Below the pieces are notes generated by a model that ran no database searches, had not been told where the DNA came from, and worked only from the letters and a program-made list of their open reading frames with translations. The translations under genes were made by a program, and so were the position numbers. Shown here piece after piece: positions 10,301-18,687 of a stretch of 64,000 nt of DNA (positions are counted from its first letter, which is position 1; the number at the start of each line of letters is the position of its first letter). The stretch is from Vibrio alfacsensis (GTDB lineage: Bacteria > Pseudomonadota > Gammaproteobacteria > Enterobacterales > Vibrionaceae), in the NCBI RefSeq assembly GCF_003544875.1, contig NZ_CP032094.1, forward strand, positions 124,001 to 188,000, read 5' to 3'.

Positions 10301-10591
10301 CAGCCGCGTCGGTTGCGGTGTAAGTGATGGTGTAAGTGCCCGCTTTAGAAGTATCGACATTACCGGTGATCAACACGTCTACTTTACCATCAACGTTGTC
10401 GTTCGCCGTAGCACCAAGTTCTTTGTAATCTTGGCCAATATAAACGGAAACGCTTTCTTCTCCAGTTAAAGAAATAACTGGTGCAATTTTATCTTGCGGG
10501 TTGGGTTAGAACTCGAATCATCATCGCTACCACAGCCAACAAGCGCAAATGAAAGCGCGAGTGCACTGTATAGTTTTGTGTACTTAAACAA
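7320..10591 (-). CDS. GH81 endo-1,3-beta-glucanase (laminarinase) lipoprotein, one frameshift near N-terminus
   Basis: Hydrolyses internal beta-1,3-glucan bonds. The catalytic module (last about 800 residues) has the GH81 hallmarks NDHHFHYGYFVRAAAE and NNESTSEAANAYGA; the two Glu four residues apart match the family's catalytic pair. Ahead of it are three tandem Ig-like DUF5011-type repeats (DVDTSKAGTYTITYTATDAAGN pattern, each about 78 residues). The true start is probably TTG 10591-10589 with AGGAG 7 bases upstream, giving a lipoprotein signal with lipobox LVGC (Cys20), then an Asp/Ser linker. That start is joined to the main frame only if one C is added in one of two C3 runs (10498-10500 or 10503-10505); as written the long frame is open from 10376. 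Probably displayed on the cell surface. Preceded by a LacI-type operator. Confidence 0.88.
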
Positions 10592-10731
10592 GGTATGACT
10601 CCTTATATTTGAGACAATATTAGTCATTTATTTGGATAATTAGCGATGAACTTACTTGTATGCTTTCTGAGAAGTGAGTTGAAGACGAGGTTTAAAACAG
10701 ATCTAGCAGGAAACTCAAACTGAACTTCACT

Positions 10732-10767
10732 ATTATATTTATTAAACTCACTTTGAAAGCGCTTACA
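10732..10767 (-). promoter_or_regulatory. GH81 promoter with LacI-family operator
   Basis: The near-palindrome TGAAAGCGCTTACA (10754-10767) matches the GAAAGCGCTTTC operator class of LacI-family regulators. A perfect minus-strand -10 TATAAT lies at 10737-10732, and a weak -35 17 bases upstream of it overlaps the operator. That geometry suggests repression by one of the two LacI proteins at 11102 and 16333. Confidence 0.65.
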
Positions 10768-11101
10768 AATAAATTCTGAAAATGTAAATGTCGAAATAAG
10801 TTTAGCGGCAAAGGTGTAAACAACGGTAGATTTATTGTTGAAATATTGCAGAAATAGTGACGTTATGCATAAAATTCTCAATTAAGATATTTTGCCAAAA
10901 TGAAATCTGTGATCTGATCCAGTGATTCATTTATCGCAACGAAAAGTGTTAAATTCACTACCTTTTCTTGATACCAATAATTCATATGTCACATCGATAT
11001 TCGCCTCTACCCTGAAAAATAGACTTACTGCGAGCACCCGGTAAGATAGTTGGGGCTGCTTTACTGAGTTCTTAAGTAGAGCATATGAGGTAAGCGAGTG
11101 C
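10768..11101. other. gene-free stretch upstream of GH81
   Basis: AT-rich spacer between the GH81 promoter and the first LacI gene. No reading frame with family resemblance, and no terminator with a strong stem was found. Confidence 0.5.
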
Positions 11102-12121
11102 TTAACCCACAGCATTTAAGTTCTTTACTGATTGGCGCATTTCAAGCGTTGGTGATAATTTTCGACTGCGACTCTCTTTTTCACCTTGAATTTGCTCTAA
11201 CACCATTTTTCCAGCAATCTTTCCCATTTCATGGATTGGAAAACCAACGGTGGTCAGTTTTGGACGAACGTGTTTGGACATGAGATCGTTGTCAAAACCG
11301 ACCACGGAAATGTCTTTTCCAATCTGTAAATCACGTTGTTGACAAACATCATAGAGTGCGAGAGCAATGTTGTCATTTTGGCAGAAAATAGCGGTGACAC
11401 TGGGTGCACGATCAAGCAGTTCATTGGCTTTAGCAAAATTGTCATAGTGATCGAAGCGACCTTCGATGGTCAAAGATGGATCATAACTTACCCCATGCTC
11501 GGCTAAGGCACGTATATATCCCAATAAGCGGTCACGAGCATCATGTTTTGAGAGTGGGCCGGTGATACAACCAATAACTCTATGCCCTTGATCGAGCAAG
11601 TGCTTAGTAGCCAGGTAGCCGCCAAGTTCGTTGTCTAAATATAGGCAATGATGTTCCAGTTCTGGTAGATAGCGGTTAAGTAAAACGAAGTGCTTAAAAT
11701 CGTTCGCGAGATTGAGCAGCGTTTGGTCCGAAAGTCGATCGGAATGGACAATCGCGCCTTCCACTTGTTTCGCGCGCAAAAAATTCAACGACTCAGTTTC
11801 TTTGCTCTCACAATCTTGACCACTGGTCACAATAAGATGCAAACCAAATTTGTAAATTTCATCCTCTGCAGCATGCATTAGTGGACCATAGAAAGGACCA
11901 TCTAAGCTGCCTACCAACATCCCCACGCTATTAGAACGGTTGGTTGCCAGCGCTTTTGCTGCTGAATTAGGTGTATAGCCGAGTGTTTCAATAGCTTCTA
12001 ACACTCGCTTTAGGTTCTTCTCTTTAACAGAAGATTGGCCGTTGATCACACGTGACACTGTGGCTTGAGAAACGCTGGCGAATTCAGCTACTTCTTTGAT
12101 TGTGATGGTTTTATTGTTCAT
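11102..12121 (-). CDS. LacI-family transcriptional regulator 1
   Basis: A 339-residue repressor with an N-terminal helix-turn-helix (TIKEVAEFASVSQATVSRVINGQ, residues 5-27), a hinge around NSAAKALATNRSNSVG and a periplasmic-binding-protein-like effector domain. It is strongly similar throughout to the second LacI at 16333; blocks such as GPFYGPLMHAAED, CLYLDNELGGYLATKHLL and DARDRLLGYIRALAEHGV recur. The two flank the phosphorylase gene, so a local duplication is likely. It probably senses a gluco-oligosaccharide and binds the GAAAGCGCTTTC sites at 10754 and 12593. A half-operator (GCGCTTTC, 12182-12189) upstream of its own start suggests autoregulation. Confidence 0.88.
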   Translation of the reverse strand: MNNKTITIKEVAEFASVSQATVSRVINGQSSVKEKNLKRVLEAIETLGYTPNSAAKALATNRSNSVGMLVGSLDGPFYGPLMHAAEDEIYKFGLHLIVTSGQDCESKETESLNFLRAKQVEGAIVHSDRLSDQTLLNLANDFKHFVLLNRYLPELEHHCLYLDNELGGYLATKHLLDQGHRVIGCITGPLSKHDARDRLLGYIRALAEHGVSYDPSLTIEGRFDHYDNFAKANELLDRAPSVTAIFCQNDNIALALYDVCQQRDLQIGKDISVVGFDNDLMSKHVRPKLTTVGFPIHEMGKIAGKMVLEQIQGEKESRSRKLSPTLEMRQSVKNLNAVG

Positions 12122-12592
12122 TGAAAAGTCAACCTTGACAAAATAGTCGTATATTAGATTAGATGAATATTACAGAGCAATGCGCTTTCTTTGTGAACTG
12201 GTCGAAATTTGTGGACAATTTTCAGTTCTGTGTAGTGCTTGGCAAATTGGTCAGTCACTCAAAATGAAGTTTTTGAATGAAATGATATCAATCCAATAAA
12301 ACATTAAGATAGATGTTTATGCTGGCAGTTTTCTATCATCATTATCATTAGGCTAATGGCCTAAAACACATTGAGGATGATGACGAACGATCGATGCATT
12401 TTGTGTTTAGACAGTAGTAAGCTATTTAAAATAACACTGTTTGTAAGCCAATATCACAAGTATGGTTAACTCAGAATACGCAGTAGATCGTCAAAAATAT
12501 CGGTTATTGGTTGCTACAGTGTGACTAGCTCAACATAATCAGCTTATTCATATTGCTGACATTCCAAAATTTTCATTATTCTAACCAAAAAA
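12122..12592. other. gene-free divergent regulatory region
   Basis: Spacer between divergent lacI and phosphorylase genes. It holds a lacI-proximal half-operator (12182-12189) and a small hairpin (ttaggc/gcctaa, 12348-12364). No credible gene was found. Confidence 0.5.
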
Positions 12593-12636
12593 GAAAGCGC
12601 TTTCAATTTGATTGAGGGTTGCCGATACATTATACC
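12593..12636 (+). promoter_or_regulatory. phosphorylase promoter with perfect LacI-family operator
   Basis: The perfect 12-bp palindrome GAAAGCGCTTTC (12593-12604) lies just upstream of a sigma70-type promoter: -35 TTGATT (12608-12613), 17-bp spacer, -10 TATACC (12631-12636). Transcription would start near 12643, leaving a leader of about 150 bases before the ATG at 12792. Confidence 0.75.
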
Positions 12637-12791
12637 AACACGTGTTTGTCACCTTCATTTTCCGATAGTGCATTCTGAATGAGTGCATGGTTTAAAGAGC
12701 GTTTATTTGTGGGAGGAGGGCGTGCACAGTCTATGTTGGGTCGTACATCATCAGCGGTGCTGAGAAAGCACTTAATATAAAGGTTGCCACT

Positions 12792-15700
12792 ATGGATACA
12801 TTTGAGCTTCACGATAGCACTGAAGCTAAAGGTCAGTTTGTTGACCTCAACGGGGATCGCTATTACAAAATTTCTGATGTAGATAGCATGAGCCCTTTTT
12901 TTATCAGCCTGGTTTCTGCTAGCGATCATTGGCTGTTCATATCTTCAACTGGTGCGCTTTCCGCTGGCCGCATCCGGCCTGAAAACGCCTTATTTCCGTA
13001 TCGTTCTGTCGACCATATTCATGAGAATGCTGAAAATACCGGCTCGAAAACGATTGTAAAGGTGATGCGAGCCGGGGCTCTGCCAGTCAAGTGGGAACCA
13101 TTCAATCCGCATCATGACGGTTTATTCGATGTTCAGCGTAACCTTTATAAGAATGTGGTTGGCGACAGTATTGTGTTTGAAGAACTTAACCAAACCCTTG
13201 GTTTAAGCTTCCAGTACAGTTGGCGTACATCGGAACGGTTTGGTTTTGTGCGCGAAAGTCGTTTAATCAGTTTAAGTGACGCTGCAATTGAGTGCGAGAT
13301 CTTAGATGGTATCCAAAATATTTTGCCGTCAGGCGCACCTTTGGCCGCACAACAGAGTAAGAGTGCGTTAGTGGATGCGTATAAATGGAATCAAAGGGTA
13401 GAGGATTTGCCCCTTGCGACCTATAGCATGTATGCCAAACTCAGTGATCGCGCTGAGCCTGCCGAGTCCTTGCGTGCGACGGCAGTTTTTTCGCTGACGG
13501 GCGACGAGCACAGACCGTATTTGAGTAGCCAAGTGCTTACTGAGTTCAGAAAAAACCAAGCGCTCACGGATTCGGCTTTGTCCCGCGGCGTGCGTGGTGC
13601 CTATTTCGTTCATCAGTCTGTCCGTCTTGAGCCATTGCAACTTAAGCAGTGGTTGATTGTGGCCGATATTGATCAAACGCACAGCGACCTTGCAGCGTTA
13701 AAAGAGTGGTTGATGCAGGCGAATCAACATCAAGACCAAATCCAATCAGATTGCCGCAGTAACCAGGCCGAGTTGTTGGTATTAATGAATGCTGGTGATG
13801 CGGCACAAAAAACCGCTTGTGAGCTGACTGACGTACACCATTATGCCAACGTGCTGTTCAATACACTGCGCGGTGGTGCGGTAGTCGATGGTTACCAGTT
13901 AGATGTGGAAGATGTTAAACAAACTTTTGCAACAACGAACCAAATCTTGGTTGAGAAACACGCTCGATTTTTCGCCGCTTTGCCGCATAAACTTACCCAT
14001 CCTGAACTGGTGCAATTGGCCAAAGCGACCGAAGATCCGCAATTGTTACGCTTGGCATACGAGTATTTGCCGCTTACTTTTGGTCGTCGTCACGGCGATC
14101 CATCACGTCCTTGGAACCATTATGAAATTAAAGTTCGCGATGAGCTAGGCAATCGTCTGTTGTCTTACCAAGGTAACTGGCGCGACATTTTCCAGAACTG
14201 GGAAGCGCTGGCATTAAGTTATCCGAATTACTTGGCCTCGTTTATTGCTAAGTTTGTCAATGCTTCAACCGTTGATGGCTACAACCCTTATCGGATTACG
14301 AAAGATGGGGTGGATTGGGAGGTACTTGAGCCTGAAGATCCATGGAGCAATATTGGATATTGGGGTGATCACCAAATCATCTACTTGCTGAAATTCTTGG
14401 AATTGGCAGATAAATATCAAGGTGACTCTTTGAACGCTTGGTTGACTCAAGAGTGCTACAGTTATGCCAATGTGCCGTATGAAATCGCAGGCGTTGAGCA
14501 GTTGCTGAAAAACCCTAAAGACACCGTAAGTTTCAATCAAATGAAGCATGATGAAGCTCAGCGTTTAAGTGTCGAGATGGGCAGTGACGGTCGCTTGGTG
14601 TTAGATCCACAAGGTGCGGTCTACCAGGTCAATCTTATTGAGAAACTGTTAGTGCCGCTATTGGCGAAAATGAGTAATTTCGTCATTGATGGTGGTATCT
14701 GGCTTAACACGCAGCGTCCAGAATGGAACGATGCTAACAATGCGATTGTGGGCAACGGCTTGTCGATGGTGACCTTGTATTACATGCGTCGCTACGTGAC
14801 CTTTTTACAAGGACTGGTTACTCGCTTAGATACGTCGTTTGAGTTGTCGAGCGAAGTGGCGGTTTGGCTAATAGAAACATTGCGTACTCTACAAGTTGCG
14901 GCCGAACACGTCGCAGAGCTGGGCGTGACCTCTGAATTCCGCCAGCAGTTGTTGCTTGATTTGGCGAATTCCGCTGAGCGCTATCGTAATCAAGTTTACC
15001 GTAACGGATTCAGTGGCAAAACCGCGCTTGCGAGTAATGATATCCACGCGATGCTAGACGCGACGTTGGCGCTGCTGGATCATACCATCAAGACCAATAA
15101 GCGCTCAGACGGCCTTTACAATGCTTATAATATTATTAGTTTTGAGCAAGATGGCGCACACGTAGCTGAGCTCTACCCAATGCTTGAAGGACAAGTCGCA
15201 GCATTAAGCTCCGGCGCTCTATCGGCAGAGGAAACGATCGAAGTGCTGGATGCGCTCTTTGCCAGTGACATGTACCGCGCGGATCAACAAACGTTTATGC
15301 TCTACCCAGATCGTGAATTGCGTGGTTTCATGGCAAAAAATCAGCTTGATGAGCAGAGTGTTCAACAAAGTTGTGTTGCCCAAGCGATGCTAGAGTCTGG
15401 CGATAGCCGTATTTTAAATTGTGATGCCGCGGGACTGGTGCATTTCCACGCCGATTTTGAGAATGCACAACTATTAGCAGAGCGTGTTGAGCAGGTGAAA
15501 GCCCATTATCCGCAATTTGCAGAGCAAGATTGGCAACAACTGTTTGAACTGTATGAAACAACGTTCTCGCACAGAGCGTTCACTGGTCGGTCAGGAACCA
15601 TGTTTGGTTATGAAGGGCTTGGTTGCATTTATTGGCATATGGTGTCGAAGCTGTTACTTGCCGTACAAGAAAACTACCAGCGTAGCTTGCGTGAGTCGGG

Positions 15701-16247
15701 ATTAAGTGAGCAAACCCATCAGTTGAATGAGCTCTATTATCGAGTGCGCGAAGGGATTGGTTTCAATAAATCGCCACAAGTCTACGGGGCGTTTCCAACT
15801 GACCCATATTCGCATACGCCAAAACACGCCGGCGCTCAGCAACCCGGTATGACCGGACAAGTAAAAGAAGAAGTGTTAACGCGCTTTGCTGAGCTAGGTA
15901 TTTGGATCGAACAAGGCAGTATTGCTATCATACCTAACCAGCTTAAACGGGCGGATTTTGTCAGCGAAACGACAGAATTTGCGTACCACGATGTGTTACA
16001 CCAGCCTCAACAGCTTGATTTGGCAGCCAACTCATTGGCGTTTACTTATTGCCAAGTGCCGTTTGTCTATCGAATCAGCGATGTGACCAAAGATGTGGTG
16101 ATTCAAGTGGAATTGTCTGATGGCACGGTAGTTGAAGCGGTAGGTAATCGCCTTAGTTATGCTCTAAGTCAGGCGTTGTTCGCTCGCGATAATCATGTGA
16201 GAGGTGTTTACGTGGTGCTACCCAGCTGCATGATCACAGTGAACTGA
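12792..16247 (+). CDS. GH149-like beta-1,3-oligoglucan phosphorylase (GH94-related)
   Basis: An 1151-residue cytoplasmic enzyme with no signal peptide. It belongs to the inverting phosphorylase superfamily (GH94/GH149/GH161), which converts beta-glucan oligomers plus phosphate into glucose-1-phosphate and a shorter chain. Visible motifs are GDPSRPWNHYEIKVRDELGN and the following YQGNWRDIFQNWEALALSYP near residue 450, VNASTVDGYNPYRITKDGVDWEV near 495, and RPEWNDANNAIVGNG near 645, whose Asp is the probable general acid. The length is well above cellobiose phosphorylases (about 800) and fits GH149. The neighbouring GH81 and GH3 genes support a beta-1,3 substrate. GH161 or a cellodextrin/sophorooligosaccharide phosphorylase are alternatives. 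ATG 12792 has AAAGG 8 bases upstream. Confidence 0.75.
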   Translation: MDTFELHDSTEAKGQFVDLNGDRYYKISDVDSMSPFFISLVSASDHWLFISSTGALSAGRIRPENALFPYRSVDHIHENAENTGSKTIVKVMRAGALPVKWEPFNPHHDGLFDVQRNLYKNVVGDSIVFEELNQTLGLSFQYSWRTSERFGFVRESRLISLSDAAIECEILDGIQNILPSGAPLAAQQSKSALVDAYKWNQRVEDLPLATYSMYAKLSDRAEPAESLRATAVFSLTGDEHRPYLSSQVLTEFRKNQALTDSALSRGVRGAYFVHQSVRLEPLQLKQWLIVADIDQTHSDLAALKEWLMQANQHQDQIQSDCRSNQAELLVLMNAGDAAQKTACELTDVHHYANVLFNTLRGGAVVDGYQLDVEDVKQTFATTNQILVEKHARFFAALPHKLTHPELVQLAKATEDPQLLRLAYEYLPLTFGRRHGDPSRPWNHYEIKVRDELGNRLLSYQGNWRDIFQNWEALALSYPNYLASFIAKFVNASTVDGYNPYRITKDGVDWEVLEPEDPWSNIGYWGDHQIIYLLKFLELADKYQGDSLNAWLTQECYSYANVPYEIAGVEQLLKNPKDTVSFNQMKHDEAQRLSVEMGSDGRLVLDPQGAVYQVNLIEKLLVPLLAKMSNFVIDGGIWLNTQRPEWNDANNAIVGNGLSMVTLYYMRRYVTFLQGLVTRLDTSFELSSEVAVWLIETLRTLQVAAEHVAELGVTSEFRQQLLLDLANSAERYRNQVYRNGFSGKTALASNDIHAMLDATLALLDHTIKTNKRSDGLYNAYNIISFEQDGAHVAELYPMLEGQVAALSSGALSAEETIEVLDALFASDMYRADQQTFMLYPDRELRGFMAKNQLDEQSVQQSCVAQAMLESGDSRILNCDAAGLVHFHADFENAQLLAERVEQVKAHYPQFAEQDWQQLFELYETTFSHRAFTGRSGTMFGYEGLGCIYWHMVSKLLLAVQENYQRSLRESGLSEQTHQLNELYYRVREGIGFNKSPQVYGAFPTDPYSHTPKHAGAQQPGMTGQVKEEVLTRFAELGIWIEQGSIAIIPNQLKRADFVSETTEFAYHDVLHQPQQLDLAANSLAFTYCQVPFVYRISDVTKDVVIQVELSDGTVVEAVGNRLSYALSQALFARDNHVRGVYVVLPSCMITVN

Positions 16248-16274
16248 GCAAGTAAAATACTTAAGTTAAATAAT

Positions 16275-16301
16275 AAAGGATAGGCTGACACCTATCCTTT
16301 T
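16275..16301. terminator. bidirectional terminator between phosphorylase and lacI 2
   Basis: A 10-bp stem (aaaggatagg with cctatccttt, 6-nt loop) with T-rich flanks on both strands sits between the convergent genes. Confidence 0.8.
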
Positions 16302-16332
16302 ACATTGAACATTGTTGCAGCATAGCGGATGC

Positions 16333-17343
16333 TCAGGCGAGCTTTTTCACCGAATCGCGCACTTCTAAGGTTGGGATCAACTTTTTACTGCTGAGTTTAC
16401 GAGATTCTTTGAGTTGATCGAGGATCATACTACCCGCTAACTTGCCCATTTCATAAATTGGGAATCCAACCGTGGTTAATTGCGGACGCATATGTTTGGA
16501 CATTAGATCGTTATCGAAGCTGACAAGGGAAAGGTCACCCCCTACCGTCAATTGACGCGTTGCACAAACATCGTAAACCGCAAGGGCAATATTGTCGTTT
16601 TGACAGAAAATGGCGGTAATGTCTTTTGAGCGATCCAGTAACTCTGCCGCTTTATCAAAGTTGCCGATATGGTCGAAACGTCCTTCGATCGTCAAGGCGG
16701 GATCGTACGTGACGCCATGCTCTGCGAGTGCACGAATGTAGCCGAGCAAACGATCACGAGCATCAGGTTTAGAAAGTGGGCCAGTAATACAAGCTATGTG
16801 TCGGTGTCCGTTATCGAGCAGATGTTTCGTTGCTAAGTAACCACCAAGTTCATTGTCTAAGCACAAACATTGATGTTCCAAATCAGCTATGTAACGGTTT
16901 AACACCACTAACGCTTTGAAATCTTTAGTTAACGCTTTTAATTCTTCATCAGAAAGTTTATCAGCATGAATAATCGCTCCATCGACCTGTTTGGAACGTA
17001 GAAATGCGATAGCATCTTTTTCTTTTTGCCCGTTTTCTTGACCACTTGTCACAATAAAGTGAAAACCATTGCGGTAAAGGGCGTCTTCTGCAGCATGCAT
17101 CAGTGGACCGTAAAATGGGCCATCTAAACTGCCAACTAACATTCCGACACTATTTGAGCGACTACTTGCGAGAGCTTTGGCTGCAAGGTTAGGCGTGTAA
17201 CCGAGCTCGGAAATAGCTTTATGCACTTTTGCGAGATTTTTTTCTTTGACGCTTGCTTGACCATTGATAACTCGAGAAACCGTCGCCTGGGACACATTGG
17301 CATATTCTGCAACTTCTTTAATTGTTATAGTCTTTTTCTGCAT
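16333..17343 (-). CDS. LacI-family transcriptional regulator 2
   Basis: A 336-residue paralogue of the regulator at 11102. The helix-turn-helix is TIKEVAEYANVSQATVSRVINGQ, nearly identical to the other, so both should bind the same operator. Effector-domain residues differ more (for example LALSSRSNSVG region, HADKLSDEELKAL against HSDRLSDQTLLNL), which allows different inducers. Convergent with the phosphorylase gene and upstream of the AraC gene. No GCGCTTTC site was seen at its own promoter. Confidence 0.88.
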   Translation of the reverse strand: MQKKTITIKEVAEYANVSQATVSRVINGQASVKEKNLAKVHKAISELGYTPNLAAKALASSRSNSVGMLVGSLDGPFYGPLMHAAEDALYRNGFHFIVTSGQENGQKEKDAIAFLRSKQVDGAIIHADKLSDEELKALTKDFKALVVLNRYIADLEHQCLCLDNELGGYLATKHLLDNGHRHIACITGPLSKPDARDRLLGYIRALAEHGVTYDPALTIEGRFDHIGNFDKAAELLDRSKDITAIFCQNDNIALAVYDVCATRQLTVGGDLSLVSFDNDLMSKHMRPQLTTVGFPIYEMGKLAGSMILDQLKESRKLSSKKLIPTLEVRDSVKKLA

Positions 17344-17536
17344 TATCTATTACATACTCCGCCAGTTATTCTAGGGATAATAAGTAAAATTTGTTGCTAT
17401 GCAAAGTAAAATATAGTGCGCATAAATTTTGGAGTTGATAGTGTGATGTTAGTTTTTATAGTGGAATCGTTTAAGTATTAGCATGGTAGTTGTAGATAAA
17501 AAACAGCGTATTAAGCAATAAAAAATAGATTTAAGG

Positions 17537-18433
17537 TCATCGTTTTGGTCTAGAGTAACAGTCTGGACGATTTTTTTTACGATAGCTTCGTGGACTTTGT
17601 TGGAACTTTTGCTTAAAGCATTTTGAAAAGTAATTGCTATCGGCGAAGCCACATTGTTCAGCAATATGCTGGACTGAGCGTTCGTTTTCTTCACTTAACA
17701 ATTTTGTTGCGTAATTGAGCTGAACATCTCGCAAATATTGATTAGGAGAGGTATTTAAAAACTGTCGAAATAACCTTTCTAATTGTCGCTTACTGATGAA
17801 TGCGGCTTTGGCTATCGTATCGCTGTTCACCTCAACATCGTTAAAGTGCTGCTCAATAAAGACAAGTGCGCGGCTGAGTGCCAATGTAGTCTGAGGCAGA
17901 TCTTCACTTTGATCTTGGTACATTCGCGCTAAGGCAATCACCAATTGCTGCATCAAGCTCGTCAGCATGACTTCAAAGCCCGGCTGCGCTTTTTGATACT
18001 CACTTTTCAGTGCGGCGAGCAGATGCTCGATTTCCGGTTGCTGTTTTCGGTCTAACGTGAGTTTTGCTTTGTACTCAGTGGTCTGGCGTGCAATCGGCTC
18101 AACTTTAAACATGGCCTGGTAGCCAGAGAGTTGGCGCATTGAGGGGATTTCAAAAAAGGGCGTTTGGGAATCAAACATTAAGTTGATGATCTTGAGTTTA
18201 TTCACATCCCGAAAACCATGTTCAATGTCTCCGTTTATGATGAATACATCGCCTTTCCTTAAAGGGTATTCATAGCCAGAAACCGTGTGTTTACCGCTGC
18301 CACTGACGACTAAAAATAGCTCAGAAAAATCGTGTTTATGAGCCGCAAAGTCACAATGATGGTGGCCATCTACGTAAGCAAATTTGAGATGAGTATGCTT
18401 TTGATGTGCTTTGAGTTGGTAGGTGATGCTCAT
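17537..18433 (-). CDS. AraC-family transcriptional regulator with N-terminal cupin
   Basis: A 298-residue activator type. The N-terminal part is a sugar-sensing cupin (HHHCDFAAHKHDFSELFLVVSGSGKHTVSG, then PLRKGDVFIINGDIEHGF). The C-terminal 100 residues are the double helix-turn-helix domain (INSDTIAKAAFISKRQLERLFRQFLNTSPNQYLRDVQL and the closing VQHIAEQCGFADSNYFSKCFKQKF motif). It resembles RhaR/RhaS-type regulators. It is divergent from the GH3 beta-glucosidase across a 254-bp region, which is its most likely target. Confidence 0.85.
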   Translation of the reverse strand: MSITYQLKAHQKHTHLKFAYVDGHHHCDFAAHKHDFSELFLVVSGSGKHTVSGYEYPLRKGDVFIINGDIEHGFRDVNKLKIINLMFDSQTPFFEIPSMRQLSGYQAMFKVEPIARQTTEYKAKLTLDRKQQPEIEHLLAALKSEYQKAQPGFEVMLTSLMQQLVIALARMYQDQSEDLPQTTLALSRALVFIEQHFNDVEVNSDTIAKAAFISKRQLERLFRQFLNTSPNQYLRDVQLNYATKLLSEENERSVQHIAEQCGFADSNYFSKCFKQKFQQSPRSYRKKNRPDCYSRPKR

Positions 18434-18687
18434 GTCGCGATATTCCTTTTTATTGTCGCCATTTTGGTAGAATGGCGCACTGGGTCAGCATACTATTTCC
18501 ACATAGAAAACGAATAATCATCGGTGATTCTTAGCTGTTTTGTCGCTCTTGTAGCATTTTCAACGTGCGCAATCTCGACAGAAATGGATGAGAAACGTCA
18601 ATGCCAATTATGGTGACTTTCTGACGGTCTCGTCATGGAAGCTCACGTTCCAATTTGAAACAAAAGTGAATCGTTGTGTGGTTGTAT

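Noticed and set aside
12348..12364. Small hairpin in the lacI/phosphorylase gap as a terminator or riboswitch
   Set aside because: Only a 6-bp stem, no T tract and no surrounding conserved structure visible.
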